Source of the DNA: Prinia subflava | Lineage: Eukaryota; Chordata; Aves; Passeriformes; Cisticolidae | Direction: 5' to 3' | Length of the DNA: 64,000 nt | NCBI RefSeq assembly: GCF_021018805.1 | Contig: NC_086254.1 | Location: 22,805,300 to 22,869,299 of the forward strand | Part shown: piece by piece, positions 37,115 through 58,860 of the stretch | How positions within the stretch are numbered: position 1 is the first letter of the stretch | Layout: the number at the start of each line of letters is the position of its first letter | Position numbers and translations under genes: made by a program | The notes under the pieces: model-generated | The model's database searches: none | What the model saw: the letters and a program-made list of their open reading frames with translations, nothing else | What the model was told of the DNA's origin: nothing

Positions 37115-38494
37115 ACCTTCTGCGGGCACAGGGACCCTCTGGGGGACCCTCTGAGGGCTCTATGCAGGGTGGGTCCAGCTCAGAGCAGCCTCCTCCAAGC
37201 GCTGCTCAGCCACCTCCAGCAGCACCTGGTCTAAGCACATTATTTATCTCATGGCCAATGCCCTCGTTTTATTTATTATCCCTTTACAGCCTTCTCTGTG
37301 GTTCGGGGCACAGCCTGAGGCTGGCAGGGATCACCTGAGCACTCTGCCAGAGTTTGGATAAGCAGGGCTGTGACACGGCTTTGTTCCACACCTCGTTTCT
37401 GAAGCACCACCAGGCCCCAGCCTGGGGGTGAATGGTCCCTTCCCCTGCAGTGACACACGCTGACAGAGCCACCACGCAGCTCCGAGGTGTGCAGAGCTCA
37501 GCTCCTGGGGACAACAGTGGCAGTGAACCCTTCTTTCCAAAGCAGCATCCAGCTTTGTGCTGTGAGAGGTGGCTCCTGCCAGCACAGCTCCCAGCCAGGG
37601 CGGGACGCTCTCACCTGTACAACTTGCAAAGCAAACCAGATGCTTTCACGGTTTTAAAATCATTACTTGAAGTAGGAAGGTTGCAAACCTCCAAACACGC
37701 AACAACCATAACCTCCCAAACAAGGCAAGTGCACTCTGAGAAAGAGACAATCAAGCAGCCCACTGTAATTATGACGTTGTTCCAATGCCGGTTTACCACC
37801 TTTGACAGTAAGCTATTTTAAACAAACACACACAGCATTAGTCCCATTGTCTTCACAGACACCTCGGGGCTGCCCCAGAGTGAGCAGCATTCATTCCAGC
37901 CCAGAAACCCGCAGCACGTTTCACAAAGCTCCACAGGGTTTCATTACCCTGTTTCATTCCCAGCGCAGGAAGAACCTTGTTCAGCCCATCACTGCAGTGA
38001 TGCATCAGGACCTTCCAGGAATCCTCGGAACTGGAGACACTTTACACTGGGAAAGGCCAACATTTCACAGCCTTGTTTTTACCCAGGCTGGGAGAAAAGC
38101 TCAGCTTGTTGCAGGGCGCGTTGCAGGCAGACACTCTTCCCACTCTGAGGAAAACACTCACAATTTCAGGTTGTGAAGCACTCCTTGACCTTGGCAGTGT
38201 AACACTGCACAGGGATTCCGTTTCCTCGGGACTCCAGCACAGCACAGGGACCCAGGAACGCCCTGGCAGCTCCGGGGCCTCACCTGGGGCAGCCTGAGGC
38301 TTAAACAAAACTACAGATGCTCCTGGGCACAGCAGCAGCAGCTGGATAGAGACAATTGCCTTTCACCACCAGTTTACATTCTGTCAGCTAAACGTGATCT
38401 GTAGGAAGATACTGCCAACAGATCAAGAATTCCATAAGGGATCAGAATTCTAAACATAAATACAATTAAAGCCTTCTAATATTAATGCACACTT
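37115..38494. other. Intergenic downstream of UBE2V1
   Basis: Between the G-rich array and the UBE2V1 3' end. No gene recognised. The compositional change from GC-rich to AT-richer DNA happens here. Confidence 0.6.
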
Positions 38495-38500
38495 TTTATT
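38495..38500 (-). terminator. UBE2V1: Candidate UBE2V1 poly(A) signal, distal
   Basis: A second AATAAA on the minus strand, about 175 bases beyond the proximal one. The flanking DNA is AT-rich. It is an alternative 3' end. Confidence 0.4.
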
Positions 38501-38669
38501 ATATTAAAATCAGGCAATGGTCTGATACAATAAAAAGGCTGCTTATGGAATACTGTTATGTTAAACTTTCAGTACAGAGGATGTTAAATCCTTACAACTA
38601 ATATTTTCCTCAGAAGTTAATGGAAACATCAATTGTTCATTGACTTGACAGCTGCTGCTTCAAAATGTG

Positions 38670-38675
38670 TTTATT
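38670..38675 (-). terminator. UBE2V1: Candidate UBE2V1 poly(A) signal, proximal
   Basis: AATAAA on the minus strand, about 1.46 kb after the stop codon. It is the first canonical hexamer I found in the 3'UTR. The sequence just before it in the transcript is very A-rich. Confidence 0.5.
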
Positions 38676-38706
38676 TTTACTCTTTTCCTTTTTTCCTTAT
38701 TTTTTC

Positions 38707-38728
38707 TTTTTTTTTTTTTTTTTTTTTT
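38707..38728. repeat. Poly(T)/poly(A) homopolymer
   Basis: Twenty-two uninterrupted T on the plus strand, preceded by TTTTTC and more T-rich DNA. It reads as an A tract inside the UBE2V1 3'UTR and could cause internal oligo-dT priming in cDNA data. Confidence 0.9.
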
Positions 38729-40137
38729 ACACAAACACTGAATTTTTCATAAAACTTAGGACACACTAGGTTGGTTTCCTGTAAGCTTGCATCCACATTG
38801 CAGCAGTTAGTGGTCCGGAACAGTAAACCAGAAAAGGCAGTGATTTGCCAGGATGCAAAGCCAATCAAGGTCCTTAATCTGCTGTGCCACCGCTTCCCCA
38901 AAATCTTCACTGAAGAGATTTCTAAGACTTACAGAACCCTAATAAAATCTGCCACCGGGATTTGATTTGTCTGTGGTTGTCACATCTTTAGAAGGACAAA
39001 CGCAAGTGCAACGTTTTGTTAATGAACATTCTTGGGTCAATCCAAAGCACCAGAACAGCGATTTGCGGGTACCTGGAGCGTGTTCAGAATCCCTGCGTGC
39101 ACTGTCTCCCCCACCGAGGTTTGGCAGCAGCAGGTTTGGGCAATCCTGGTAAATTACTGCTCTTTTCCCCACGTCAAAGCCTATCTAAGAGCACGGCCGT
39201 GGCCAGCTTGGCGGTGTGGCAGCAGTGCTGGAGGGAAGGGAAAACCCACGCTTGCCAGCAGAACAGATACTCTTGTTTCCCAGGCTGGTGAAGACTAAAT
39301 TTGTTGCAAAACCAAAATGATAAGCAGGAGGGAACAGGTCAAGTGATTGCCCCGATGCTCACCCCTGGGCCAGGGGTGAGAAGAGTCACCAAGAGGGGCA
39401 AAAAGAAAGCAGCACCCCCACTAAAAAGAGGGGAAGAGGGAAGAGATTAAAAGAACCCTGAATCCCTCACCAAAGAAAGCTCACGTCACTGGTGAGGGGA
39501 CCAGGAAGAGAAATACAATCTATGCCTTGGCCAAAGGAAAGAAGGAAAGCTGGCCCCAGATTATCAGGGCATTTAAAAAAATAATAAAAACCCAAAAACG
39601 ACCACAGTCACATTCAGCCTTTACTAGAGCGAGCACAAAGGGAGGGATGACTGAGGTTAGCACACATCCCCAGTAGTAGTCCATACAGCCCAGTGTAGTA
39701 CTGGAAGCAAAAACCTTTGTGTCTACTCTAATAAATAGCCCTGAGCTTCGACTCTATTGCAAAAGACAGAGAAAGAAAAAAATAACCCAGGCCAGACACA
39801 CAGCAAGGTGATTGTGGGATGGATCCTTTCACAGTTAAGTTGGATGTGCCACACTGGTCTTGACAGTAATAAATTTAAATAGACTTTTCCTGATACCAGA
39901 AGTTCAGCTATGTGGACAGTGGTTACACGACAGGATTATTTGTTATAGCACAACTTATATTTCAAATGAAAAAAAAAATTAGTATCATTTACAGTATCTC
40001 AAGAAAAACTTCCTTTGAATGGGAACTTCCTTTCCAGTATTTTGAGGTCTACAAGATGCATCTAGAAAATTTACTACTGTGGAAAATGAAGACAGCTTAA
40101 ATTGAATAGGGGGGGGCATGTTTTTTTTTTTTTTTAA

Positions 40138-51777
<11,640 letters not shown>

Positions 51778-51809
51778 CTTGCGCCGCCGCCGCCGGGCCC
51801 GCCCCCGCC

Positions 51810-51817
51810 TGACGTCA
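51810..51817. promoter_or_regulatory. Perfect palindromic CRE
   Basis: TGACGTCA, the full CREB/ATF site, starts 33 bases upstream of the UBE2V1 ATG in the CpG island. It suggests CREB/ATF input to this promoter. The cap site may lie very near or inside it if the TISU prediction holds. Confidence 0.8.
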
Positions 51818-52406
51818 CCGCAACGCGGGAACTGCGGGCACGGCCCGGCGCGGGCGGGCGCGCTAAGGGGAGCTCGCGGCGGGGCGGGGCCACGCGGGGA
51901 GCTCTGTGGTGCACGCGCAGCGCTCCGCAGCTCGGCGGCGCGGGCGGGCGTTATCGCCGCTCGGTGCGGCCCCGGACACCGGCCCCGGGGCTCCGGGACA
52001 CCGGCGCCGTGTCGGGCGCGTAACACCCCTTACACTCCGGCCCAGCTTCCCTCAGCCAGCTCCGCTTCGTGCAGAGTGCGAAAAAAAGTTAAAAGAAATA
52101 GGAAAGAAACTAGATCTGCTTCACTTCACTTTGCAACACAAAATCTGAGCCCCAGAACGTCCTACGGAAATACCCAGGAACATTTAGGGAACAAAACCTT
52201 CAGGAGACCCACCGCACCTTAAGCCCCGCTCTGCAGTGAGCCCTCCCAGACCCAGCTTTGAGCAGCGACGGGAGCCAATGGTCCTTGGAGGCCGCTTTAG
52301 AGCAGCAGTGCTGCGCTGACTGTTGGCTTTTATTTCACCCGGTAATGTTCCACTTCAGCCAGGCTGAGCACGGCAGCAGGAAAAGGCAGCAGGAAGGAAA
52401 GAGGAC

Positions 52407-52490
52407 AAGGCAGGGGCAGAAGGCAGGGGCAGAAGGCAGGGGCAGAAGGCAGGGGCAGAAGGCAGGGGCAGAAGGCAGGGGCAGAAGGCA
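52407..52490. repeat. 13-bp minisatellite
   Basis: About six and a half copies of aaggcaggggcag, purine-rich on the plus strand, just upstream of the UBE2V1 promoter. Confidence 0.95.
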
Positions 52491-52764
52491 GCTAGATGGC
52501 ACAAGAGCCCAGCTGAGGCGCTTCTCCAGCAGCCGGGGTGAGGCTGGGTGACCCCTCTCACACCCTTCCAACCAGCGTTCCCCTCCACCTTTTGGGCTGC
52601 TGAGTCAAGTCCCAGGAGGATCACAGAGACAGGCACCACACCTGAGCCAAAGCCTCCGAGTGGGATTTTGAGGCACTTCGCAGCAATTTTCCTCACTTTA
52701 CCACAGTGCAACACTTCCCAGACAGCTCCGTCTGGAGGGCTTCTGCAGTGCCACAGCTGCACCT

Positions 52765-53066
52765 AAGGGATCACCCCTGCCCCTGGGATGTACATAAGGG
52801 ATCACCCCTGCCCCTGGGATGCACAAAAGGGATCACAGCTGCTCCTGGGATGTACATAAGGGATCCCCCCTGTTCCTGGGATGCACAAAAGGGATCACAG
52901 CTGCTCCTGGGATGCACGTAAGGGATCACAGCTGCTCCTGGGATGTACATAAGGGATCCCCCCTGCTCCTGGGATGTACATAAGGGATCCCCCCTGCTCC
53001 TGGGATGTACATAAGGGATCACCCCTGCTCCTGGGATGCACGTAAGGGACCACAGCTGCTCCTCCA
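52765..53066. repeat. 31-bp minisatellite
   Basis: About ten copies of a 31-bp unit beginning aagggatcac and ending gggatgtacat. Internal variants are ccctgcccc against agctgctcc, and tgtacat against tgcacaa or tgcacgt. The period is measured from the starts at 52765, 52796 and 52827. Variants are interspersed, which suggests past unequal exchange. Confidence 0.96.
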
Positions 53067-54834
53067 AGGCCTCCTGACCACAAGATCCACTCATGGAGGG
53101 CAACTGCAGCCCTGGCAGAAGCTGGAGGCCTGAGAGTCCTTCTGAGGGTCCAGACAGCAGGAGCCTGACCAGAGTTCTCCGTGGAGGTGAGACTGAAACC
53201 AGAGAGCTTTTAAAAGCATTGAACTGAAATGCAGGCCATCCATCCCTGAGGAGTTTAACAGGAGTGCCTTATTCTGCTTCAGCTCTAATCTGCTCCAAAT
53301 CAACTTAAGACAAATTTTCTTAAGCCAGATTTACAGCTGTTAAGAAGGATCCACGCAGCCTTTTGCTCCAGAACTGCCATACAGATTTTGTGGGAGCATC
53401 CACGCCCGAGAGCGGGTGGAACAGGGACCTTGGGAGCCGCAGGACATCGCGTGTGGGGAGTCACAGGGCCAGGGCTGCCCCAGGAGCCCGGCACAGCATC
53501 CGCATGGAAAATGCAGCTGGAGATTAGCTCTGTCCCAGTTTCTCATAATTAAGCAAGATTAACAGATAGATTGTCCCAGCAGCCACCAGTATGAGTAGCT
53601 CAGATTTGTTTCCAGTAAGGCAACAGTGGCCAAGAGAGGTTTGGGCAGCAGCAATGCCTTAAACAGCACTTTGGAAGTACAAATTGTGGTGATTTCTGTG
53701 TCCCAAATCCGTTTGTTCCATCCACTGCACCACTGCTGCTCACTTGGCATTTAAACCTGCAGTGAAAAGAGCTCTCAAGAGGACCCAGTGCTTCAGGGTG
53801 ATTTACACAGGAGCCCTGAGCATCCACCCAGTTCTGTCCAGAGCTCTCCACAATGAGCTGAAAGCATTTTGGGACTCCTGGTGAAGTGGAAGAATTCTTT
53901 AATGTCAAAGCTGCACAGAGACCTGGTGTTGATTCTGGTGATGGGAACAGTTTCATGTACTGGCATAAAGTTCTGCAGGGGTCTGAACACTTACATGAAA
54001 TATTTTGTGACCAAGATACCAACTGTGATTTTGATCTGCTCAGAGGCATCTGCATTCAGCACTTCCCACTGAAGGAGAGTTGTCAGGTCCCAACTCATTC
54101 ACAATCCATCCACCACATCTGAAGAAGTGGAGATCAAGGTGAGTCTAAACCTGTGACTCAAAACCATCTTGCCCTGCTCTTCAGGAAGGGGCAGTTTGAA
54201 TTTAACACAATTTACAGCTAGAGGAGGGAACATACCTTACATTTGATCATAAGTAAGCTTTCAGTCAGGCAAGAATTAAACAAGATCCAAATTACATTAA
54301 CTTGATAAAGTGCCTGTTGGATGTTTTTAGAGAAACCTCTTCACCCAAATTCAGTTGGGGTTACACCTTTGCATCCAGAGGAGAATGAATTAATTACACT
54401 TCCTGAAAGGTGCCTAAGTCAGGTATAACACAGTGCCAGGCCCCTAAAACGCTGGCAGATCACTCCAACCCAAACAGGCCCTGGCAGGCTGCCAGGTGTC
54501 TGTGTGGGACTGCACGAGGTGCTGGGACACCACTGATCCAGCTCTTGCACTCAGTGCTGCCAGCGCAGCCATGAAAAACAGCAACAAGACTTGAACATGA
54601 TTAGTATTATCCAACTGCTTTGTTATAAATATATTATATACATTCAAACATCACATTAAAATATTATTCCATTACACCAGAAGAGATTAAGGCTTTATAT
54701 TATTTACAGAAACAAGCAAGCACCTTAAAAAAAATAAAAAGAACAAAACACCAGTCATTGACATTTCCCTTCTAACATTACGAGTTTGATACCTTGAGCT
54801 CTTGAATACAGCTATTTGCAGTGTGCCCAATGCT

Positions 54835-55623
54835 AGAACTATTTCAAACATTTATTGTCAGGGTAGGAAACACTTAATAGAAGACTCAGCAGTGAGCACT
54901 CCACACGATCAGACACAGGTGTTGTAGGGTGCCCTCCCTCTCCTCCAGAGGCTCCGGAAGCTGAAGGCTTACGCAGAAACTGTTTGCTCAATTCCACGTG
55001 GAGAGTAGAACAATTCTGATTTAAGGGAAACTGAAGACACTTGAGGATTGGTGGCCCCCGGAGGATCCTCGGAGTCCGTTCCACGTGCCACCAGTGGGGT
55101 TGAACATGATCGTGAGCACAGAGCTGACGTGTCAGTCACTGAGAGCATCGCGCAGTCATGATTGCACCCGAGGCTCCCCTGCTCCCCGCTGTCCTCGCGC
55201 AGTGCCCTGCACTCCAACAAACACCCAGTGACCGCTGCTCCCTGCGGGTGTGAGGCAGCGAGCTGCTGGCAAGTGTTCACAAATGTTGATACAACACACG
55301 TTTCCTACGCCCCCCGTGCCCTGGAGTGCCTGCGCTGCCTCTGGCGTGCCCGGACCTCGCGGATACAGCGACGAAGCGAGTTCTAAGGTGTAAGCAGACA
55401 TGGCTACACAAAAAGGTGCTCAGTGAGAGTAATCATCTTCATTTCAAGTATTGTTTTAAGAATTAGTTCTTTTCATTGCAGTCTGTGTTAGCACTTTTTA
55501 GTTTGTGCTTTAGAGTCTGTTATTTCTTTGCAGGTCTTGGATTTGGCTGATGGCTTTATTATTTTTTTTTCTTTTAAAAACAACATTGGCAACAAGTTAA
55601 GGATTGCAGAAGGCTGGCAAAAG
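54835..55623 (-). other. PEDS1: PEDS1 3' untranslated region (inferred extent)
   Basis: The sequence after the stop codon has no other gene. AATAAA on the transcript strand occurs at 55555-55560 (very early) and at 54851-54856. The latter gives a 3'UTR of about 0.8 kb. I cannot exclude a longer one. Confidence 0.5.
54851..54856 (-). terminator. PEDS1: Candidate PEDS1 poly(A) signal
   Basis: AATAAA on the minus strand, about 770 bases after the PEDS1 stop. An earlier AATAAA at 55555-55560 is possible but would leave a 3'UTR of under 100 bases. Confidence 0.45.
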
Positions 55624-55745
55624 TTACTTGATTTTCTGAGCCCATTTCATGTCATCTGCTCTCGGCTTCTCCCCAGTAAGTCCTTGGATGATGTTCTCCA
55701 AGCATCTCCAAAATCTTATCTTCTCTAACGGATAATTCAGCCAAC
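55624..55745 (-). CDS. PEDS1: PEDS1 coding exon 6 (last) with stop
   Basis: 122 bases after a strong pyrimidine tract and TTAG acceptor. It encodes (G)[18 protein letters not shown] then [21 protein letters not shown] and TAA (55624-55626). It has no long open frame of its own and was found by matching the family C-terminus. This is the exon skipped in the Kua-UEV fusion. Confidence 0.95.
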
Positions 55746-58700
55746 CTAAGGATTGCAAAGGAAAAAGAGGATTACTTTGTCATAGCGTCCAAAGTTCAAC
55801 GTTTTTTTAATGAGAAAAAAAAGCAACCAACCCAATACTGCTAATAATGGTTAGGCTTAAACTCTCAGGACATAGTAGGACTTAAAAATAGCTCTTTGGG
55901 TGGCAAGATTTTTGCCACCATCTGTCAGGTCAGGCTTCTTAATTGTACCATGTTTCTACACGACATTCTGCTAATGAGAATTAGATTTTTTTCTTGGCAG
56001 AGGTTCCAAAACCCACATGAACCGTTTGTTGAAGCCAATGACAGAATGAAGAACCAGAGTGGTTTATTTCCAGCTGTCTAATTAACTTGATAACTTATTT
56101 AGGATCGTGCAACACTGGTGACTGAGCATTCCCACCTGCACAGATACAAAGGGAAGCTAAAGCTTTCTGCAAACCTGTCCCCTCCTCTGAGACAGAATGA
56201 AGCCTGGCTTTTAGAAATGAGCATTCCAGACCAGCTGCAGACATTCTGCTCTTTACAGGAACAGCAGCCTTAGTGAACAAAGCCCATTAGTGGCCTGAGC
56301 TCACCAAGACCCCACGCAGTGGGATCTCAGCACCACTGACTGCTCCTTGGGCTCCCTGCAGCTGATCACCAACCTTCCCCCACGCTTTTATGCAAAAACC
56401 CCGGCGCAGTTTTCCCAGGGGCTTGTGAGAGCCCAGCTCCGTGCAGGAGGCCGCAGTGGCCCGGCTGGCAGGGCAGTACCCGTGGTGATGCAGAAGTAGG
56501 TCTCGTGGGGGGACACGTGGTGGATCCTGTGGTGCTTGCGGGGCAGGATGATGTGCCAGTCCTGCAGGAACACGACCCAGCGTGGGAGGCCAAAGTACGT
56601 GTGGGACCACTTGTGGATCTGGTTCGTCATGGTGATGAAGATGACGAGGGCAAAGACGTAACACTCCCAGGGACAGCTCTCACACAGCGCCTCTGCAAAA
56701 CAGCGGGGCAGCTGTGAGCAAAGGCACAGCTCCCCCAGGACAGCGTCCTCCAGCCAGAGCTGCTGCACAGCTGACACAGGCCTCGCCAAAGCTGCTTTGG
56801 CACAAGTGTCACAAGAGCCAGTGAGCCATAAGCAACTCCCAAATGTCACAAGACAGGCTGGGAAGTGCCAGAGTCTGTCAACACACCATAAACAGAAAGT
56901 CAAACCGAATTTACTGTTAAAAAAATAATTTGATCCTTTAGTTCCTGACCTCTGGTTTGCACATAAAGTCCTTGTGCACAGAGGTGAAGGATTGTTTTGT
57001 GTTACACGCTTTGGAACAATGAGCTTCCCCAGATGTTCTGAGCTTGGTCTCTCTTATAAAAAGAGTATTTAGCATAACTTCTACTGTTCCTTGCACAAGT
57101 CCCAGCCCCAGATTCTCTGCTGAGCCAGAGAACCTCACTGTGCCACCTTCTGCCACCACACCTCAAAGGAAAGAAAGTTTCCCTCCCTCCTGCCAGGAGC
57201 ACCACACTTCCAACAGCTATTTCTTGTCATATCATGTCCATGGACTCCTCCAAACTTCCCACAGACAAATGTTCATTCAATAGCAACAAGAACAATAAAT
57301 CCACAGCAGTTAGAAGTAACAGCTTACCGGGGGAGAAAGAAACAAATTTGTATGCCATGTTTGCCAAGGGGACCAGTGTCATGAAGCAGTTGTCTCCATT
57401 GGTCTCTATGAAATCGTGTCTGGTGATTGCTGTGGGGTCAATATGGTGTTCCCTAAAGGGTCTGATGAAAGCCTGCGAAATTAATTGGATAAACACAATA
57501 CCACACTCAATAGTGTCTTGGAAAAGAAAAATATTACAAAAATATAACCCAAACAAACCCCAAAAACCCCTCACATACACTCAGATCTGATGACTGAGTT
57601 GAAGACAATTCCATAGTACACAGCATGTAAGCAGGACTCACACTTCTGTCATGATGGCATTTCAGATAATTCGATTTACATTTGCAAAGCAATTCAGTTC
57701 CCACACCCAAGTTTTCTTTGCTTTTCAGTTTTCTTCTTCTGAATTGTCACTTAGGACCTTTACTAATATTAAAACAAAGCATCAGCACCCTAATTTCACA
57801 GGCAAAACAAGCTTGCTAAGCAGAATCAACCAAGGAGAAAAAACCCACTAAAAATTAGAATTCAGCCTACCATATTTACGGGCTACAGATGCCAGCACTA
57901 ACAGACTAGACGTGAATTAAGTGACTGGACAAAGCAGTGGAAGACAAAGAGACCATACAGAAATCACCTCTAGGAGCAGCAATCACACCTGAACACACAG
58001 AGCAATTGTTTCAGTGTGTGGGACAGTCAGACCAGTTACTGGTTTGCCTTTAACACTGCCAGCATGTCCAGTCTGTGCAAAGGTGTCCTGAGCAGCCTCA
58101 GCTCGTGGTTATTTAGTGCAGAATCTCTAGCAGTAGGGTTTGTAAAATTATTTAAACTGTACTCCAGAGATACAGGGGCTCAAGCCTACTAAGTCTATTG
58201 AAGGTGAACAAAATCAAGTCAAACTCAACACTTTTAATTCTGCTGTTGGAGTTCATGTAACTCTGGATAATAACAAGGAATAGCCCACTTTTTTTTTTCT
58301 TTTTAATAATGATCCTTCTAATATTGCACTGTGAGGAGTAATTAATAGTAGCTATTAAGAAATTTAATTAAGAAAACAGATTGTTGCTTACTACAGAAGC
58401 CAGTGCACCCTCCACTAAGCAAGTGGCATTTGTAGCTGCAGGTGTATAATACATGTCAAATGAAATCTTCAGTCATCACCATTCTAATATTACTGTGCTA
58501 CACCAGGGAAGAGGGAACTGGGAAGATCCTTCCTGGAGCAGCCTCATGTTTGACACATTTTTAGGAGTTCAGCTGCAGGGACAACTCTCCAAATCTGTGT
58601 TCCTGACCTTGTGAATGTGTCCCCCAGGCCAGGTGCAGACACAGCCCTGCCCGGCAGTGCCCAGGCCCTGCCCTGGGCTGGGAGTGGCACAGAGCCCAGC

Positions 58701-58860
58701 CCAGCTGGGGCACTGGCAGTGCTGCAGAAAGGACCTTCAGAACTTTCTCAAGCTTGAGAATAACAACGCCAGACCTTTCCAACGATGGGCAGCTCCACAG
58801 AGCCCCAGGTATCTGCTCCCCAGTGGAACAATCCTGAGAGGAAGTCGGCCGTGATAACTC
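55624..58860 (-). CDS. PEDS1: Plasmanylethanolamine desaturase 1 (TMEM189/Kua), 3' part, coding exons 3-6
   Basis: The exons join as 58860-58775, 57472-57328, 56692-56480 and 55745-55624. They give the C-terminal ~187 of about 270 residues. The N-terminal ~84 residues (human exons 1-2) were not found and should lie beyond 64000. The protein is an ER membrane desaturase that introduces the vinyl-ether double bond of plasmalogens; it is related to bacterial CarF. Visible histidine motifs, likely iron ligands: [33 protein letters not shown] and [19 protein letters not shown]. Hydrophobic stretches [13 protein letters not shown] and [11 protein letters not shown] fit membrane segments. The end is [16 protein letters not shown], as in human. 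All junctions are GT/AG and in phase, though two donors are weak (GTCTGG after exon 3, GTACTG after exon 5). Exon numbers assume the human structure. Confidence 0.95.
55746..56479 (-). other. PEDS1: PEDS1 intron 5
   Basis: A 734-base intron between exons 5 and 6. The donor is GTACTG. The acceptor has a long pyrimidine run. I see nothing else in it. Confidence 0.85.
56480..56692 (-). CDS. PEDS1: PEDS1 coding exon 5
   Basis: 213 bases after a TTGCAG acceptor. It finishes Glu, encodes 70 residues ([20 protein letters not shown] to [11 protein letters not shown]) and ends one base into a Gly codon. It holds the HKWSH and RKHHRIHH histidine clusters. The donor GTACTG is weak. Its exit phase (1) fits both PEDS1 exon 6 and UBE2V1 exon 2. 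Confidence 0.96.
56693..57327 (-). other. PEDS1: PEDS1 intron 4
   Basis: A 635-base intron between exons 4 and 5 with a GTAAGC donor. I see no further feature. Confidence 0.85.
57328..57472 (-). CDS. PEDS1: PEDS1 coding exon 4
   Basis: 145 bases between a TCGCAG acceptor and a GTAAGC donor, phase 0 in and phase 1 out. It encodes [40 protein letters not shown] and YKFVSFSP. It contains the HH and RHD histidines of the desaturase core. Confidence 0.96.
57473..58774 (-). other. PEDS1: PEDS1 intron 3
   Basis: A 1302-base, fairly AT-rich intron between exons 3 and 4. Its donor (GTCTGG) is weak and its acceptor (TCGCAG) has a T-rich lead. I see no other feature. Confidence 0.85.
58775..58860 (-). 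CDS. PEDS1: PEDS1 coding exon 3 (first one in window)
   Basis: 86 bases after a TTGCAG acceptor: two bases finishing a Gly codon, then 28 codons from [20 protein letters not shown] to VELPIVGK. The donor is GTCTGG, a poor match to GTRAGT. It carries the first conserved histidine motif (HWGADTWG). An alternative AG six bases upstream would start the exon earlier, but the phase and the family sequence (GALIADF in human, from memory) favour this one. Confidence 0.9.

Larger units (their letters stand above)
38655..40137 (-). other. UBE2V1: UBE2V1 3' untranslated region (inferred extent)
   Basis: The region after the stop codon is AT-rich and carries no other gene. The first AATAAA on the transcript strand is at 38670-38675, which gives a 3'UTR of about 1.5 kb. 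A second AATAAA lies at 38495-38500. An uninterrupted run of 22 A (T on the plus strand, 38707-38728) lies just before the first signal. The true end depends on which signal is used and cannot be fixed without transcripts. Confidence 0.6.
52031..54834. other. Spacer between PEDS1 3' end and UBE2V1 promoter
   Basis: About 2.8 kb with two tandem arrays (52407-52490 and 52765-53066) and otherwise plain sequence. No coding exon is recognisable. A Kua-UEV read-through transcript would cross it. Confidence 0.75.

Noticed and set aside
36620..37338. Long open frames on both strands encoding repeats of GDS, AGT or PRC/ARC triplets
   Set aside because: They come from the 9-bp tandem array, which keeps all frames open. 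No domain or splice evidence.
1..38500. SNAI1 expected by synteny
   Set aside because: No zinc-finger exon (HTGEKP-type linkers) or SNAG start (MPRSFLVKK) was found on either strand, so it must lie outside the window.
38700..38730. Poly(A) tail of a retroposed copy
   Set aside because: No duplicated gene body or target-site duplication is seen. The tract fits inside the UBE2V1 3'UTR.
53886..54122. 78-codon open frame in the spacer between the genes
   Set aside because: Short, no family resemblance, no splice partner.
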